Positions 1 through 10,506 of a stretch of DNA of 64,000 nt are shown here, piece by piece. Position 1 is the stretch's first letter, and each line of letters begins with the position of its first letter. The DNA comes from Thiodiazotropha sp040506775 (GTDB lineage: Bacteria; Pseudomonadota; Gammaproteobacteria; Chromatiales; Chromatiaceae), in NCBI GenBank assembly GCA_040506775.1, contig JBEVWC010000017.1:6820-70819 (forward strand), written 5' to 3'. The position numbers and the translations under genes are program-made. The notes under the pieces are model-generated. The model did not search any database, was not told the DNA's origin, and worked only from the letters and a program-made list of their open reading frames with translations.

Positions 1-285
1 CACGACGCCCGCGCCGCGATTCACCTCACCCACCGGATCGGGGCGCTGCTGACCCTGCTGGTGGTCGGCAGCCTGGGCCTGCGCCTGTGGCGGCAGCCCG
101 CTCCCGGGTTGCGTCGCCTGGGTGGTCTTGCACTGCTGTTGCTGACCCTGCAGATCGTACTCGGGATCAGCAATGTGCTGGCGCAACTGCCGCTGCCGGT
201 GGCGGTAGCGCACAACGGGGTCGCCGCGCTGCTGCTGCTCAGCCTGACCCTGCTCAACCGGAGGGAAAGCCACCATGAAGCCTGA
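1..285 (+). CDS. ctaA: Haem A synthase (COX15/CtaA family), C-terminal part
   Basis: The reading frame is open from base 1 and ends at 285, so only about the last 94 residues are in the window. The visible part has an HLTHRIGAL motif (a membrane histidine plus arginine at the start of a helix), a second helix rich in Leu/Val, and a third starting with VAVAHNGVAALLLL. Paired histidines near the ends of helices are the haem-coordinating arrangement of the COX15/CtaA family, which oxidises haem O to haem A in the inner membrane for cytochrome oxidase. The stop codon overlaps the start of the SCO1-like gene by 11 bases, so the two are translationally linked. A role in oxidase assembly fits that neighbour. 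Confidence 0.85.
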   Translation, partial: HDARAAIHLTHRIGALLTLLVVGSLGLRLWRQPAPGLRRLGGLALLLLTLQIVLGISNVLAQLPLPVAVAHNGVAALLLLSLTLLNRRESHHEA

Positions 286-928
286 GCGACGAAACGCTCC
301 CATCATAGCGGGTGCGCTGCTCGGCCTGGCGTTGCTGCTGGTCGCCTGGTTTCTGCGCACCCCGCCCCCCTTGCCGGAACCTCCGAGACTCGAGTCCGCC
401 ACCCTGTTGCCGGAGTTGCGCCCCCTGCCCCCCTTCGCCCTGAAGGACGACCAGAACCAGCGATTCGACAACCGGCGTCTGCTCGGCCACTGGACCCTGC
501 TCAGCTTCGGTTACACCCACTGTCCCGACATCTGCCCCACCACCCTCGCGACCCTGGCGGAGATGAAGCGCCAACTGCCCCCGGAAACCGCAGCCGTGCC
601 CCTGGAAATCGGTTTCGTCTCCATCGACCCGGAGCGGGACGATGCACGGATGCTGGCTGATTACGTGGACTATTTCGATCCCGCGTTCATTGGCATCCTT
701 GGCGACCCCGCCGATCTCGACACCCTGACCCGTCCCCTCGGCATCCTCTACCGCAAGGTGGTCACCGAGGGCAGTGCCCTGAAGTATGTGATGGATCACT
801 CCGCCTCGTTGATCCTGCTCGATCCCCAGGGCCGTTACTGCGCCCTCTTCAGCCCGCCCCATGAGGCCGGTCAGATGGCCAGGGACCTGCAAACCATTCT
901 GCACAGCCGATACTGCGAGGCCGGATGA
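275..928 (+). CDS. SCO1/SenC family copper chaperone
   Basis: Protein of 217 residues with an N-terminal membrane anchor (about residues 9-27) and a thioredoxin-like SCO domain. The copper-binding CPDIC motif is at C83/C87 within FGYTHCPDICP, and the third ligand is H175 in VMDHSAS. SCO proteins deliver copper to, or reduce, the CuA centre of cytochrome c oxidase on the periplasmic side. It starts inside the end of the haem A synthase gene, which supports a cytochrome oxidase maturation unit whose upstream part lies outside the window. All key residues are present and the length is normal for the family. Confidence 0.93.
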   Translation: MKPERRNAPIIAGALLGLALLLVAWFLRTPPPLPEPPRLESATLLPELRPLPPFALKDDQNQRFDNRRLLGHWTLLSFGYTHCPDICPTTLATLAEMKRQLPPETAAVPLEIGFVSIDPERDDARMLADYVDYFDPAFIGILGDPADLDTLTRPLGILYRKVVTEGSALKYVMDHSASLILLDPQGRYCALFSPPHEAGQMARDLQTILHSRYCEAG

Positions 929-1159
929 TCCCAGCCCCAGGGCGACTTCCTTCGCTGCACGGCTAGACCGTGCGGGGCTCTCCGCTTCGCCGCCCGCGCA
1001 ACCCTGAGGCGGTGATTCATATCAGGATGAACACAACCCGGGATTCACCCAACCGTCGCCGGGAAATTGACTACACTATGTAATGTTGACCGGCCGCCCA
1101 CAGCCGGATGACACGACAGAATAACAATCAAACCGAACAGAGACGGGGTAACGGGTTTA
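929..1159. other. Intergenic region upstream of the V-type ATPase operon
   Basis: No credible gene. A 6-bp hairpin (957-962 with 968-973, GCACGG/CCGTGC) follows the SCO gene but has no T-run, so it is only a weak terminator candidate. The ATPase promoter should lie in the later half. A TTGACT hexamer occurs near 1068, but I see no convincing -10 at the right distance. Confidence 0.4.
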
Positions 1160-1486
1160 ATGGAAGAGTCACTGCAACGGTTACTCGATGCCGAAGCCAA
1201 AGCACAACAGATTCACCAGAAAGCGGACGATCAGCGCGAACGCATGATTCACGAGGCCCTGCAGGAGGCCAAGGCCAAGGAATCCCAGTTCGAATCGCGC
1301 ATTCCCGAACTGCACCACAGTTTCATGGAAAAGGCTGAATCCCGTGCGGAACAGACCATCGCGGAAATGAAGAAACGTTTCAACGAACGACACGCGCAAC
1401 TTCGCGAGTATGCGGAGTCCCGGGAGCAGGATGCCCTTGATGCGGCGTTTGCAGTGCTGATTGACCCGAATGCGGATGAGGACTGA
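1160..1486 (+). CDS. V/A-type ATPase subunit G/H-like (peripheral stalk coiled coil)
   Basis: Protein of 108 residues, almost entirely charged heptad-like helix (about residues 1-95) rich in Glu, Gln, Lys and Ala, with no membrane segment. This is the look of the small peripheral-stalk subunit (G of Thermus, NtpF/H of Enterococcus) that pairs with subunit E in the stator of V/A-ATPases. Sequence alone cannot separate such short coiled coils from other coiled-coil proteins. The call rests on its place as first gene of an otherwise complete V-ATPase operon, 123 bases before subunit C. The start is the ATG at 1160. Confidence 0.75.
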   Translation: MEESLQRLLDAEAKAQQIHQKADDQRERMIHEALQEAKAKESQFESRIPELHHSFMEKAESRAEQTIAEMKKRFNERHAQLREYAESREQDALDAAFAVLIDPNADED

Positions 1487-1609
1487 CGCACGCCTGGGCA
1501 GAGTGAGCGGCATTTTGCGGGTGTTTGTACCGGCAGGGTCCGTCTTTCAAATCCGCCCTGACAGAGCCATCCAACCCGGCCGGTCGGCAGCGGGGGGAGG
1601 CCCCTTGTC

Positions 1610-2671
1610 ATGAGTGCGCCGCGCAATCACGCCTATCTGAAAACCCGGGTGAGCATTTTCGCCTCCCGACTGATCTCCCCCGAAGATGTGGCGCGCCTGA
1701 AACAGATGTCACTCCGCCAACTCGGCGAAAGCTACGGCCTGCTGCCGATTTTCGAACAGGAACTCAGCACCGGCCAGAAGAGCGGGTTTGTGGAACAGGC
1801 CCTGATTCAGAACCTGATGGACGAACTCCTGGTGCTGCTCAGACCCCTCAGCGGCCACGCCCGGGGACTGCTGCTGTACTGGCCGCGCAAATATGAGCTG
1901 TACAACCTGAAGACCCTGATCCGTGGCAAGCTGCACCATCTGCCGATGCAGGAGATCCGCCACAACCTGTATGCCCTGCCGGAGAATATCCGCCTGCCCC
2001 ACGAGTCCCTGCTGCAGGCGGAAAATGTGCTGGAGATGCTGCGTCTGCTGGAACAGGGTCCCTACTCACAGATCGCCCGCCAGGCACGTCTGGTGTTCGA
2101 GGAACATCATGAGAACTTCTCCCTGGGTGCGGCCATCGACCGGCTCTACTACACCGGCATGCTGGCCCGCGCCAACATGACCGACAGCAAGGACACCCGG
2201 GGCCTGAAGAAGGCCATCGGCAGCATGATCGACCGGCAGAACATCCTCTGGATGATGCGCTATCGCCTGGTCTACCACTTCGCGCCCAGTGAGGCCTACT
2301 ACCTGTTGATTCCCTACGGTGGACAGATTCAGCGCAACAATCTGCTGGAACTGGCCAACCTGGATAGCCTCGAGGCCATCATCGATCATCTCCCGGAGCC
2401 GTTCCAGTCACTCCTGGCAGGGGTCGCCCACATCACCGAAGTGCGCCAGCGACTCGACCGCTGGGTGGCCCATGAACTGCATAAGCTGATGCGCAACAGC
2501 CAGGATGCCGTGGTCTCGGCGTTGTGCTACCTGATGATTCGCGACATGGATATCTGGCGGCTCTATGCCATCATCCAGAGCAAGCTGCTGGAGATGGATC
2601 CGGCGCTGCTCAACGAAGCAGTCCCGAGTGGCTATGATGGTTCCGCGATGAGTCATGAGGAGGTGGCATGA
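1610..2671 (+). CDS. ntpC: V/A-type ATPase subunit C (d subunit, central rotor socket)
   Basis: Protein of 353 residues, all-helical, with a typical subunit C/d pattern: many Arg/Leu/Tyr-rich helices such as LYNLKTLIRGK, YYTGMLARA and LWMMRYRLVYHF, and no membrane helix or nucleotide motif. In V/A-ATPases this funnel-shaped protein connects the central shaft (D and F) to the proteolipid ring. Length agrees with the bacterial family (320-360). It lies between the stalk gene and subunit I, 36 bases before the latter. The order differs from Enterococcus and Thermus, where C follows E. Confidence 0.85.
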   Translation: MSAPRNHAYLKTRVSIFASRLISPEDVARLKQMSLRQLGESYGLLPIFEQELSTGQKSGFVEQALIQNLMDELLVLLRPLSGHARGLLLYWPRKYELYNLKTLIRGKLHHLPMQEIRHNLYALPENIRLPHESLLQAENVLEMLRLLEQGPYSQIARQARLVFEEHHENFSLGAAIDRLYYTGMLARANMTDSKDTRGLKKAIGSMIDRQNILWMMRYRLVYHFAPSEAYYLLIPYGGQIQRNNLLELANLDSLEAIIDHLPEPFQSLLAGVAHITEVRQRLDRWVAHELHKLMRNSQDAVVSALCYLMIRDMDIWRLYAIIQSKLLEMDPALLNEAVPSGYDGSAMSHEEVA

Positions 2672-2707
2672 CCCCGCGCCCCGGCCACACAATCGAGGTA
2701 ATCCGGC

Positions 2708-4585
2708 ATGTTTAGCGCGTTGCCGATGAAACACATCAACATCAAGGTGCTGACCGACGATCTGCCCAGCGCTTCGGTGATCCTGGCGGGACTCAACAGC
2801 TTCAGCCCGGACAACCGGCCCTATGAGGAATCCGCCCTGCCGACGATTCCCGGGCAGGATTTCCGCGAGCTGTACAACCAGGCCAAGACACGCTTCGACA
2901 AGATTGCCGCGCTGGTAAATTTCAAACCCGCGCCTTTCGACGGGGATGTCACGCCGATCTCCGAGGAACAGCTGGCCGCCTCCAACCAATGGCTGGGCAA
3001 AGCCTGGGAGACCGGCTCCGACTTCGAGGAACGCCAACGCAACCTCACCGAGTCCTACCGCAACATCGATCAGCTGAAGGCCACCCTGGCTAATTTCAGC
3101 AACCTGACCATCGACCTGGGACAGCTGCAGCAGGACCAGCCGTTTCTTGATATTTTGATCGGCATGGTGCCCACCCCCCGCCTGTCACAGCTCAAGGATG
3201 CCCTGGGGCTCGACGGTTACCTGCTGTTCCCCTTCCTGCAGGGTGAAAAAGAGAGTCATGTGGTCATCGTCGGCGCCAAGCAGCCCGGCCCCTCCCGGCT
3301 CAAATCCATGCTCGACACGGCGGGATTCCGCTCCCAGGACATCCCACCGGAGCTCCACTCTTCGCCCGAGACGGCCAAGGCCCGGCTCGACGAACGGCGC
3401 GCGGCCACGGAACACTCGGAGCAAGAGCTCAATGAGTCGATCCAAAAGTGGCGCGCCGAGGTGCTGGATGACCTGGAGCGGGTTGCCCGCACCCTGCACC
3501 TGGCAACCCCCTACATGGCCCTCGGTGAAGCCGCCCGTCAGAGTGGCGAACTGTCACGTCTGCAGGGCTGGGTTCCGGCCCAGGACCTCCCCCGGGTGAC
3601 CTCGGCGCTGAAGGAAAAACTGCTCGACCCGTTTGTCCTGGAAAGCCGCGATCCACTGCCCGAGGAGCGCTCCCTGGTACCCTCGGTGATGCGCCATAAC
3701 CGGCTCCTGAAACCCTTCTCCCAACTGGTCATGCAATACGGCGTGCCCCGCTACGGTGAGGTCAATCCCACTCACCTGTTCGCCCTCACCTACATCTTCA
3801 TGTTCGGCATGATGTTCGGTGATGTGGGGCATGGCGCAGTGATTCTCGGGGTTTCCATATGGATGCGCCGCAAGCTGGGTGGCTTCACACCCTTCGGCAT
3901 TGCCGCAGGGATCTCCTCCATGCTGTTCGGGGCACTCTACGGCAGCATCTTCGGTTTCGAACACCTGTTCCATCCGCTGTGGATCGCCCCACTCAGCGAT
4001 CCGCTCTACATGCTCGGGGTGGCCCTGATGTGGGGCATCGGCTTCATCTTCCTCGCCTCGCTGCTGAACATCTTCAACCACCTGGTACAGGGTGACCGCC
4101 TGGGCGCCCTGTTCGGCGACAACGGTCTGCTTTCGCTGCTGCTCTACATCGGTCTGCTCGGCACCGGTTACAGCCTCTACGCCAACGGATCGGTGGGCGG
4201 CCTGTGGGCCACCCTGGCGATCCTCTCGCTGGTCGGCATCTTCGCCCACAAGCTGATCGAACAGGAGGCGCCGATCGGCGAGCGCCTGCTGGTGGCGTTC
4301 ATCGAAACCTTCGAGACCATCACCGGCTACGCCTCCAACACCCTGTCGTTCCTGCGTGTGGCCGCATTCAGCCTGAATCACGTGGCACTCGCCATCGCAG
4401 TGTTCACCCTGGCCGGCATGATGGGCCAGACCGGCCACTGGATCACGGTGGTGCTGGGTAATGTCTTCATCCTGGTCCTGGAAGGCCTGATCGTCGCCAT
4501 CCAGGTCCTGCGTCTGGAGTTTTACGAAGGGTTCTCGCGCTTCTATGCGGGGGATGGGAAGGCGTTTAAGCCACTCACACTTTGA
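2708..4585 (+). CDS. ntpI: V/A-type ATPase subunit I (a subunit, ion channel and stator)
   Basis: Protein of 625 residues in two halves. The soluble N-terminal arm (to about residue 340) contains heptad-rich coiled coil. The C-terminal half has seven to eight membrane helices, with conserved stretches FGMMFGDVGHG and TLSFLRVAAFSLNH. The arginine in SFLRVAAF matches the essential channel arginine that faces the rotor carboxylate. The subunit forms the two half-channels for the pumped ion and anchors the stator. Length and layout are normal for the family. It is followed by a 156-base gap holding an inverted repeat before the proteolipid gene. Confidence 0.95.
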   Translation: MFSALPMKHINIKVLTDDLPSASVILAGLNSFSPDNRPYEESALPTIPGQDFRELYNQAKTRFDKIAALVNFKPAPFDGDVTPISEEQLAASNQWLGKAWETGSDFEERQRNLTESYRNIDQLKATLANFSNLTIDLGQLQQDQPFLDILIGMVPTPRLSQLKDALGLDGYLLFPFLQGEKESHVVIVGAKQPGPSRLKSMLDTAGFRSQDIPPELHSSPETAKARLDERRAATEHSEQELNESIQKWRAEVLDDLERVARTLHLATPYMALGEAARQSGELSRLQGWVPAQDLPRVTSALKEKLLDPFVLESRDPLPEERSLVPSVMRHNRLLKPFSQLVMQYGVPRYGEVNPTHLFALTYIFMFGMMFGDVGHGAVILGVSIWMRRKLGGFTPFGIAAGISSMLFGALYGSIFGFEHLFHPLWIAPLSDPLYMLGVALMWGIGFIFLASLLNIFNHLVQGDRLGALFGDNGLLSLLLYIGLLGTGYSLYANGSVGGLWATLAILSLVGIFAHKLIEQEAPIGERLLVAFIETFETITGYASNTLSFLRVAAFSLNHVALAIAVFTLAGMMGQTGHWITVVLGNVFILVLEGLIVAIQVLRLEFYEGFSRFYAGDGKAFKPLTL

Positions 4586-4590
4586 CTAAA

Positions 4591-4720
4591 GAGTTTTGAG
4601 TTATGAGTTTTTAGTTTTGAGTTAACCTGGCCAGTCAGCGCTTGGTTACTTGTTGATTCAAACAGGCATGAGCGAAGCGAATACCACAACTCAAAACTCA
4701 TAACTAAAAACTAAAAACTC
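4591..4720. repeat. Inverted repeat between ATPase subunits I and K
   Basis: Two 33/32-base arms (4591-4623 and 4689-4720) are near-perfect reverse complements, about 28 of 33 positions matching. Both are made of short GAGTTTTGAGTT and GTTATGAG-like units. They flank about 65 bases of ordinary-composition DNA. Such AT-rich arms, unlike the GC-rich coding DNA around them, suggest a small palindromic mobile or repeat element inserted within the operon. The transcript could fold into a long hairpin just before the ribosome site of subunit K. Confidence 0.7.
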
Positions 4721-4741
4721 ACCGAAAAACAGGAGATCAAC

Positions 4742-5182
4742 ATGTATTGGCTAATCGCAGTAATGACCTTGGGCATCATGGGCCTGATCATCACCGGCAT
4801 CATCATGGAGATGCAACCGGCCAAGGCGGCCCGGCCCTGGTTCAAACCCACGATCGGCATCAATCTGGTGGTGTTCGTTGCGGCCCAGGCGGCGCTGATG
4901 TTCCTCGGGGTGCAGGATGTCATGGCTGCGGTGGAGCCCGCGATGGAAGGCGGCGGTGAGATCTCCATCGGTCTCGGCCTGGGTATCATCGGCGTGGGCA
5001 TCCCCACCGCCTTGAGCACCATCGGCGCGGGCATCGCGGTGGGACCGATCGGCGCCGCTTCCCTGGCAGTGCTGGCGGAGAAACCGGAGATTTTCGGTCG
5101 TACCCTGATCTACCTGGGACTGGCCGAGGGTATCGCGATCTACGGTCTGGTCATGAGTATCCTGCTGCTGGATAAGATCTAA
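4742..5182 (+). CDS. ntpK: V/A-type ATPase subunit K (c ring proteolipid)
   Basis: Protein of 146 residues with four hydrophobic helices (about 3-22, 40-60, 76-108 and 120-142). The ion-binding carboxylate is E129 in GLAEGIAIYGL of the last helix; no equivalent Glu occurs in the second helix, so there is one site per four-helix protomer. The third helix is a Gly-rich segment lacking the Gln that helps bind sodium in Enterococcus NtpK, so proton coupling seems more likely; this is inference. The start has a good AGGAG site. It precedes subunit F by only 6 bases. The AT-rich inverted repeat upstream may affect its expression, which must exceed that of single-copy subunits. Confidence 0.93.
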   Translation: MYWLIAVMTLGIMGLIITGIIMEMQPAKAARPWFKPTIGINLVVFVAAQAALMFLGVQDVMAAVEPAMEGGGEISIGLGLGIIGVGIPTALSTIGAGIAVGPIGAASLAVLAEKPEIFGRTLIYLGLAEGIAIYGLVMSILLLDKI

Positions 5183-5188
5183 ACGAAC

Positions 5189-5512
5189 ATGTCTGAAACC
5201 CCCAATCACAGCGTCAGAAACATCTTCGTCGGCGGGCATGCCCTGACCGACGGTTTCAGGCTGATCGGTTTCGAGACGCTCACGGACCCGGATGCGGAGC
5301 GACTGGACAAACTCCTCGTTTCGCTGATGCGCGAAAAGCAGCGGGCGCTGCTGATCATCGAACAGTCGGTCAGCCGGATCGACTCCAAGCTGCTGCAGCA
5401 GATTCGCGATGAGGGGGGGCATATCGTGCTCACCGAGGTTCCGTCCCTGCACAGCCCTGAGGATTTTCAGTCAGAGCTGGACGAAACCCTGAAACAACTG
5501 ACCGGCGGCTAA
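5189..5512 (+). CDS. V/A-type ATPase subunit F
   Basis: Protein of 107 residues with an alternating alpha/beta pattern: FVGGHALTDGFRLIGFET at the start, a central strand ALLIIEQSVS, and HIVLTEVPSLHSPED at the end. This matches subunit F of V/A-ATPases (NtpG in Enterococcus), which joins subunit D in the rotating central shaft. The family signature of a Gly-rich first loop, a hydrophobic LLIIE strand, and a proline-containing strand near the C terminus is visible. It lies 6 bases after subunit K and 14 before subunit E, inside the operon. Confidence 0.88.
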   Translation: MSETPNHSVRNIFVGGHALTDGFRLIGFETLTDPDAERLDKLLVSLMREKQRALLIIEQSVSRIDSKLLQQIRDEGGHIVLTEVPSLHSPEDFQSELDETLKQLTGG

Positions 5513-5526
5513 CCGAGGTAAACCAA

Positions 5527-6159
5527 GTGAACCAGGTCGAAGAACTCGAGAAAGCGATCCTGGACCGGGCCGAGCTGATGGCCAAAGAGTGCCACAGCCG
5601 CGCCGAGGCGGGACGCAAGAACATCCTCCGCGAGGCCAGCGAACGGCTGCAGCTGCGCGAAGAGAAAGAGACCCTGCTGGCCAAATCGCTGGCGGACCGG
5701 GCCTACCTGCGCAAGGTCCAGGCGGACGAACTGAAACTGCACAGCAAGATGGACCACATGCGCTGGAACCTGGTGCAGGTGGTGGTCGAGCGGCTCGAAC
5801 AGCGCATGCGCGAGCTGTGCCAGGACGAGACCCGCTACTTCCAGCTGCTGCGGGAGCTCCTCGCGCAGGCTGCGCGCCACATCGATGCGCCGGAGTTGCG
5901 GGTGCGGTTCAATGCCGACGACCGGCACCGTCTGAAACCGGAATGGGAAAAACTCACCGCGGGTCTCGACCCGACCAAGTCGTTTCAACTCGACAACACC
6001 ACCATCGAAACCCTGGGCGGCTGTCTGATCACCACCCCGGACGAACGGGTTCAGATCGACCACACCTTCGAGGGTCGGCTGAGCCGGCTGGAACGTAAGA
6101 TCCACCAGGCCCTGGTTGAACGGCTGCTGCCGTCCCTGGGGGATGGACAGGCGCGGTGA
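5527..6159 (+). CDS. ntpE: V/A-type ATPase subunit E (peripheral stalk)
   Basis: Protein of 210 residues starting at a GTG codon preceded by an AGGTAA-type site. The N-terminal 110 residues form a long charged coiled coil, and the rest is a compact alpha/beta domain ending with the GGCLITTPDERVQIDHTFEGRL segment (positions about 163-183). That C-terminal Gly-Gly-hydrophobic strand followed by a Thr-Phe-x-x-Arg-Leu helix is the hallmark of subunit E, which caps the catalytic head and forms the stator stalk with G. Length is normal. A repeat element separates it from subunit A. Confidence 0.92.
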   Translation: MNQVEELEKAILDRAELMAKECHSRAEAGRKNILREASERLQLREEKETLLAKSLADRAYLRKVQADELKLHSKMDHMRWNLVQVVVERLEQRMRELCQDETRYFQLLRELLAQAARHIDAPELRVRFNADDRHRLKPEWEKLTAGLDPTKSFQLDNTTIETLGGCLITTPDERVQIDHTFEGRLSRLERKIHQALVERLLPSLGDGQAR

Positions 6160-6177
6160 ACCGACATCAACACAGGG

Positions 6178-6258
6178 TAGCCCGGATGCAGCGAAGCGGA
6201 GTCCGGGACAGAACAGGCCACAGACCCACCCGGATTCCGCTTCGCTCCATCCGGGCTA
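6178..6258. repeat. REP-like palindromic pair between ATPase subunits E and A
   Basis: The left arm, TAGCCCGGATGCAGCGAAGC followed by GGAGTCCGGG, faces an inverted partner that ends ATCCGGGCTA, spaced by about 25 bases. This is the widespread proteobacterial motif built around CCCGGATT and GCGAAGCG. It occupies most of the 109 bases between two core ATPase genes and ends 10 bases before the chosen start of subunit A. A related degenerate copy occurs near 10119. Confidence 0.85.
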
Positions 6259-6268
6259 CAGGCACAGC

Positions 6269-8073
<1,805 letters not shown>

Positions 8074-8077
<4 letters not shown>

Positions 8078-9453
8078 GCGCCAAGGAGTATCGAACCGCC
8101 TCCTCCGCCCGGGGCGGCCTGTTGACCGTCGCCAACGTACCCAACATCGCCTTCGGCGACCGGGTGCGGATCCGCGATCAGCAGGGCAACACCCGCAACG
8201 GTCAGGTCATCCGCACCTCGGATGAAGAGGTACTGATCCAGGTCTTCGAGGGCACCACGGAGCTCGATCTGGAGAACACCTGGGTGCGTTTTCTCGACGA
8301 ACCGGTGGAGATCGGTCTCTCCCCGGAGATCCTGGGACGGGTGTTCAACGGCCTGGGGGAACCCCGGGACTATCGTCCGCCCATCGTCTCCGACCTGCGC
8401 CGCAGCATCAGCGCCTCCGCCTTCAACCCGGCGGCGCGCACCTATCCCCGGGAGTTCATCCAGACCGGCGTGTCCACCATCGACGGGCTCAACTCCCTGG
8501 TGCGGGGACAGAAGCTGCCGATCTTCTCCGCCTCCGGTCTGCCGCATAACCGCCTGGCCGCGCAGATCGTACGCCAGGCCAAGCTGCCCGACGACGACAG
8601 CCGCTTCTCGGTGGTGTTCGCCGCGATGGGCGTCTCCTATGCCGACGCGCGTTTCTTCCAGGAGGAGTTCGCCTCCTCAGGTGTACTGGGCAACGTGGTG
8701 ATGTTCGTCAACATGGCCGACGACCCGCCGGTGGAACGCCTTACCCTGCCGCGTATGGCGCTCACCGCCGCCGAATACCTGGCCTTCGATCTCGACCGCC
8801 ACGTACTGGTGGTAATGACCGATATGACCCACTACGCCGAGGCCCTGCGCGAGGTCGCCACCGCCAAGGGCGACGTACCGGCGCGCAAGGGCTACCCCGG
8901 CTATCTCTACTCCGACCTGGCGGAGATCTATGAGCGTTCCGGGCGCATCAAGGACCGCCATGGTTCGATCACCCTGGTGCCGGTGCTGAGCATGCCCAGT
9001 GACGACATCACCCACCCGATCCCCGACCTCACCGGTTACATCACCGAAGGCCAGATCGTGCTCAGCCGCGAGTTGCACAACCAGGGTATCTACCCGCCGG
9101 TGCATATCTCACCATCGCTTTCACGTCTGATGAAGGACGGCATCGGCAAGGACTTCACCCGGGAAGACCACCCGCACGTCTCCAACCAGCTCTATGCCCT
9201 CTACGCGCGGGCCCTGGAAACCCGCAACCTGGCCTCGATCATCGGCGCCGACGAGCTCTCCGCCCGGGACCGCCGCTACCTGGAATTCGCCGACGCCTTC
9301 GAGCAACGCTTCGTGCGTCAGAGCGAGGAGGAGGACCGCAGCATCGATGAGACCCTCAATCTGGCCTGGGACCTGCTCTCGGTATTCCCACCCCAGGCGC
9401 TGACCCGGGTCAACGAAACCGAAATCGCCAAGTATCATCGGCACAGCGCATGA
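8074..9453 (+). CDS. ntpB: V/A-type ATPase regulatory subunit B
   Basis: Protein of 459 residues similar in outline to subunit A but without a P-loop: the equivalent position reads SASGLPHNRLAAQI, as expected for the non-catalytic B subunit. Other family marks are GVSTIDGLNSLVRGQKLPIFS, DMTHYAEALREV and GYPGYLYSDLAEIYERSGR. It alternates with A in the catalytic head and forms part of the nucleotide pocket. It overlaps A and D by 4 bases each, showing tight translational coupling and fixing the ends. Confidence 0.97.
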
Positions 9454-10073
9454 CCGGCAAACGCATCAAGGCGGCCCCGACCAAGAACACCCTGCTGAAT
9501 CTCAAACGGCAGCTCAACTTCCTGGATCAGGGCCACAGTCTTTTGGAACGCAAGCGGGAACTGCTCACCCGCCTGGTCTACCAGCGCATCGCCGAATACC
9601 GGGAGATCCGCGACCAGGCCCACCAGGCGGTGAAACAGGCCTACCACTGGCTCAGCCTGTTGCAGATGCGCATGGGCAGCCGCGCGATCAACCAGAGCGC
9701 CCTGGGCATCCAGCAGGTTCTGGAACTGAAGATCCTGCCACGACGCAATCTCGGGGTGGAGTTCCCCTCGGTCAGCGGAGAGGTAAAACCGCTCCGTCCG
9801 GTGGGCCTGCTCGGCACCGACCCGAGCTTCGACGACACCCGCAAATACTTCGCCGAAGCCTCCCTGCTGCTGGCCAAGATGGGCGAGGTCTCGATGAGCC
9901 TCAACCGCCTGATCGCCGAGCAGCGCAAGGCCCAGAAGCGGGTCAACGCGTTGCGTTACAACATCATTCCCCAGTACCGCAACACCATAAAGTTCATCGA
10001 AAACGCTCTCGAGGAAGAGGAGCGTAATGCGCTGTTTCAGGTGAAGGTACTGAGAGAGCAGGAGCGGATTTAA
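9450..10073 (+). CDS. ntpD: V/A-type ATPase subunit D (central shaft)
   Basis: Protein of 207 residues, predicted to be almost all helix. The start is APTKNTLLNLKRQLNFLDQGHSLLERKRELL, spanning about residues 9-39, and the end is ALRYNIIPQYRNTIKFIENALEEEER. Both are strongly conserved ends of subunit D, which forms the antiparallel coiled-coil rotor shaft. It starts within the last codons of subunit B and is the last gene of the operon; a hairpin with a T-run follows at once. Confidence 0.95.
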   Translation: MTGKRIKAAPTKNTLLNLKRQLNFLDQGHSLLERKRELLTRLVYQRIAEYREIRDQAHQAVKQAYHWLSLLQMRMGSRAINQSALGIQQVLELKILPRRNLGVEFPSVSGEVKPLRPVGLLGTDPSFDDTRKYFAEASLLLAKMGEVSMSLNRLIAEQRKAQKRVNALRYNIIPQYRNTIKFIENALEEEERNALFQVKVLREQERI

Positions 10074-10096
10074 CCAGTCCCTGCCAATCCGTTTTT
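10065..10096 (+). terminator. Possible rho-independent terminator of the ATPase operon
   Basis: CGGATT (10065-10070), which overlaps the end of subunit D, pairs with AATCCG (10086-10091), directly followed by TTTTT. The stem is only 6 bp with a 15-base loop, so it is a weak but correctly placed signal. Confidence 0.45.
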
Positions 10097-10506
10097 ACAT
10101 TTCATGACACGAGCAACCCGTAGCTCGGATGAAGCAACGCGAAATCCGGGATGCAGTGGCACCTACTCTGCAACCCGCCTCACAATATCCAATGAACCTC
10201 AACCAGAAGCATCCCGACGATGGTGCATTTCGGCATAACCGTAGGTCGGGTTAGCAAAGCGTAACCCGACGTAATGCATCACAAGGTACAGCCAATCTCG
10301 GGTTACGCTGCGCTAACCCGACCTACGGCCTGTTACATTCCCCATTGAGGGATAGGATTGAGAAATCAATCAAACGTTTAAGAAATGTCGAAATATTTTA
10401 CACAGTGCTTTCGGCAGCTGTAGCTATCTGCCTGTTTTATAGTAACTAAACGTATCTGGCGAGCTTTATGCATGCATGTACGCGCAATACAACAGGGAGA
10501 TTTTCT
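10097..10506. repeat. Repeat-rich intergenic region with inverted GTAGGTCGGGTTA elements
   Basis: No gene. A degenerate REP-type stretch lies near 10119-10155 (TAGCTCGGATGAAGC and ATCCGGGATGC). A clear inverted pair occupies 10240-10328: GTAGGTCGGGTTAGCAAAGC with GTAACCCGAC on the left, and the reverse order GGGTTACGCTGCGCTAACCC then GACCTACGG on the right. Both belong to common dispersed palindromic families of gammaproteobacteria. The AT-rich 10335-10450 stretch probably carries the promoter of the PEP-CTERM gene, but no clean hexamers stand out. Confidence 0.8.

Noticed and set aside
6116..6268. N-terminal extension of ATPase subunit A
   Set aside because: Would be translated from the REP element and the end of subunit E. 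Family homology begins at 6269.
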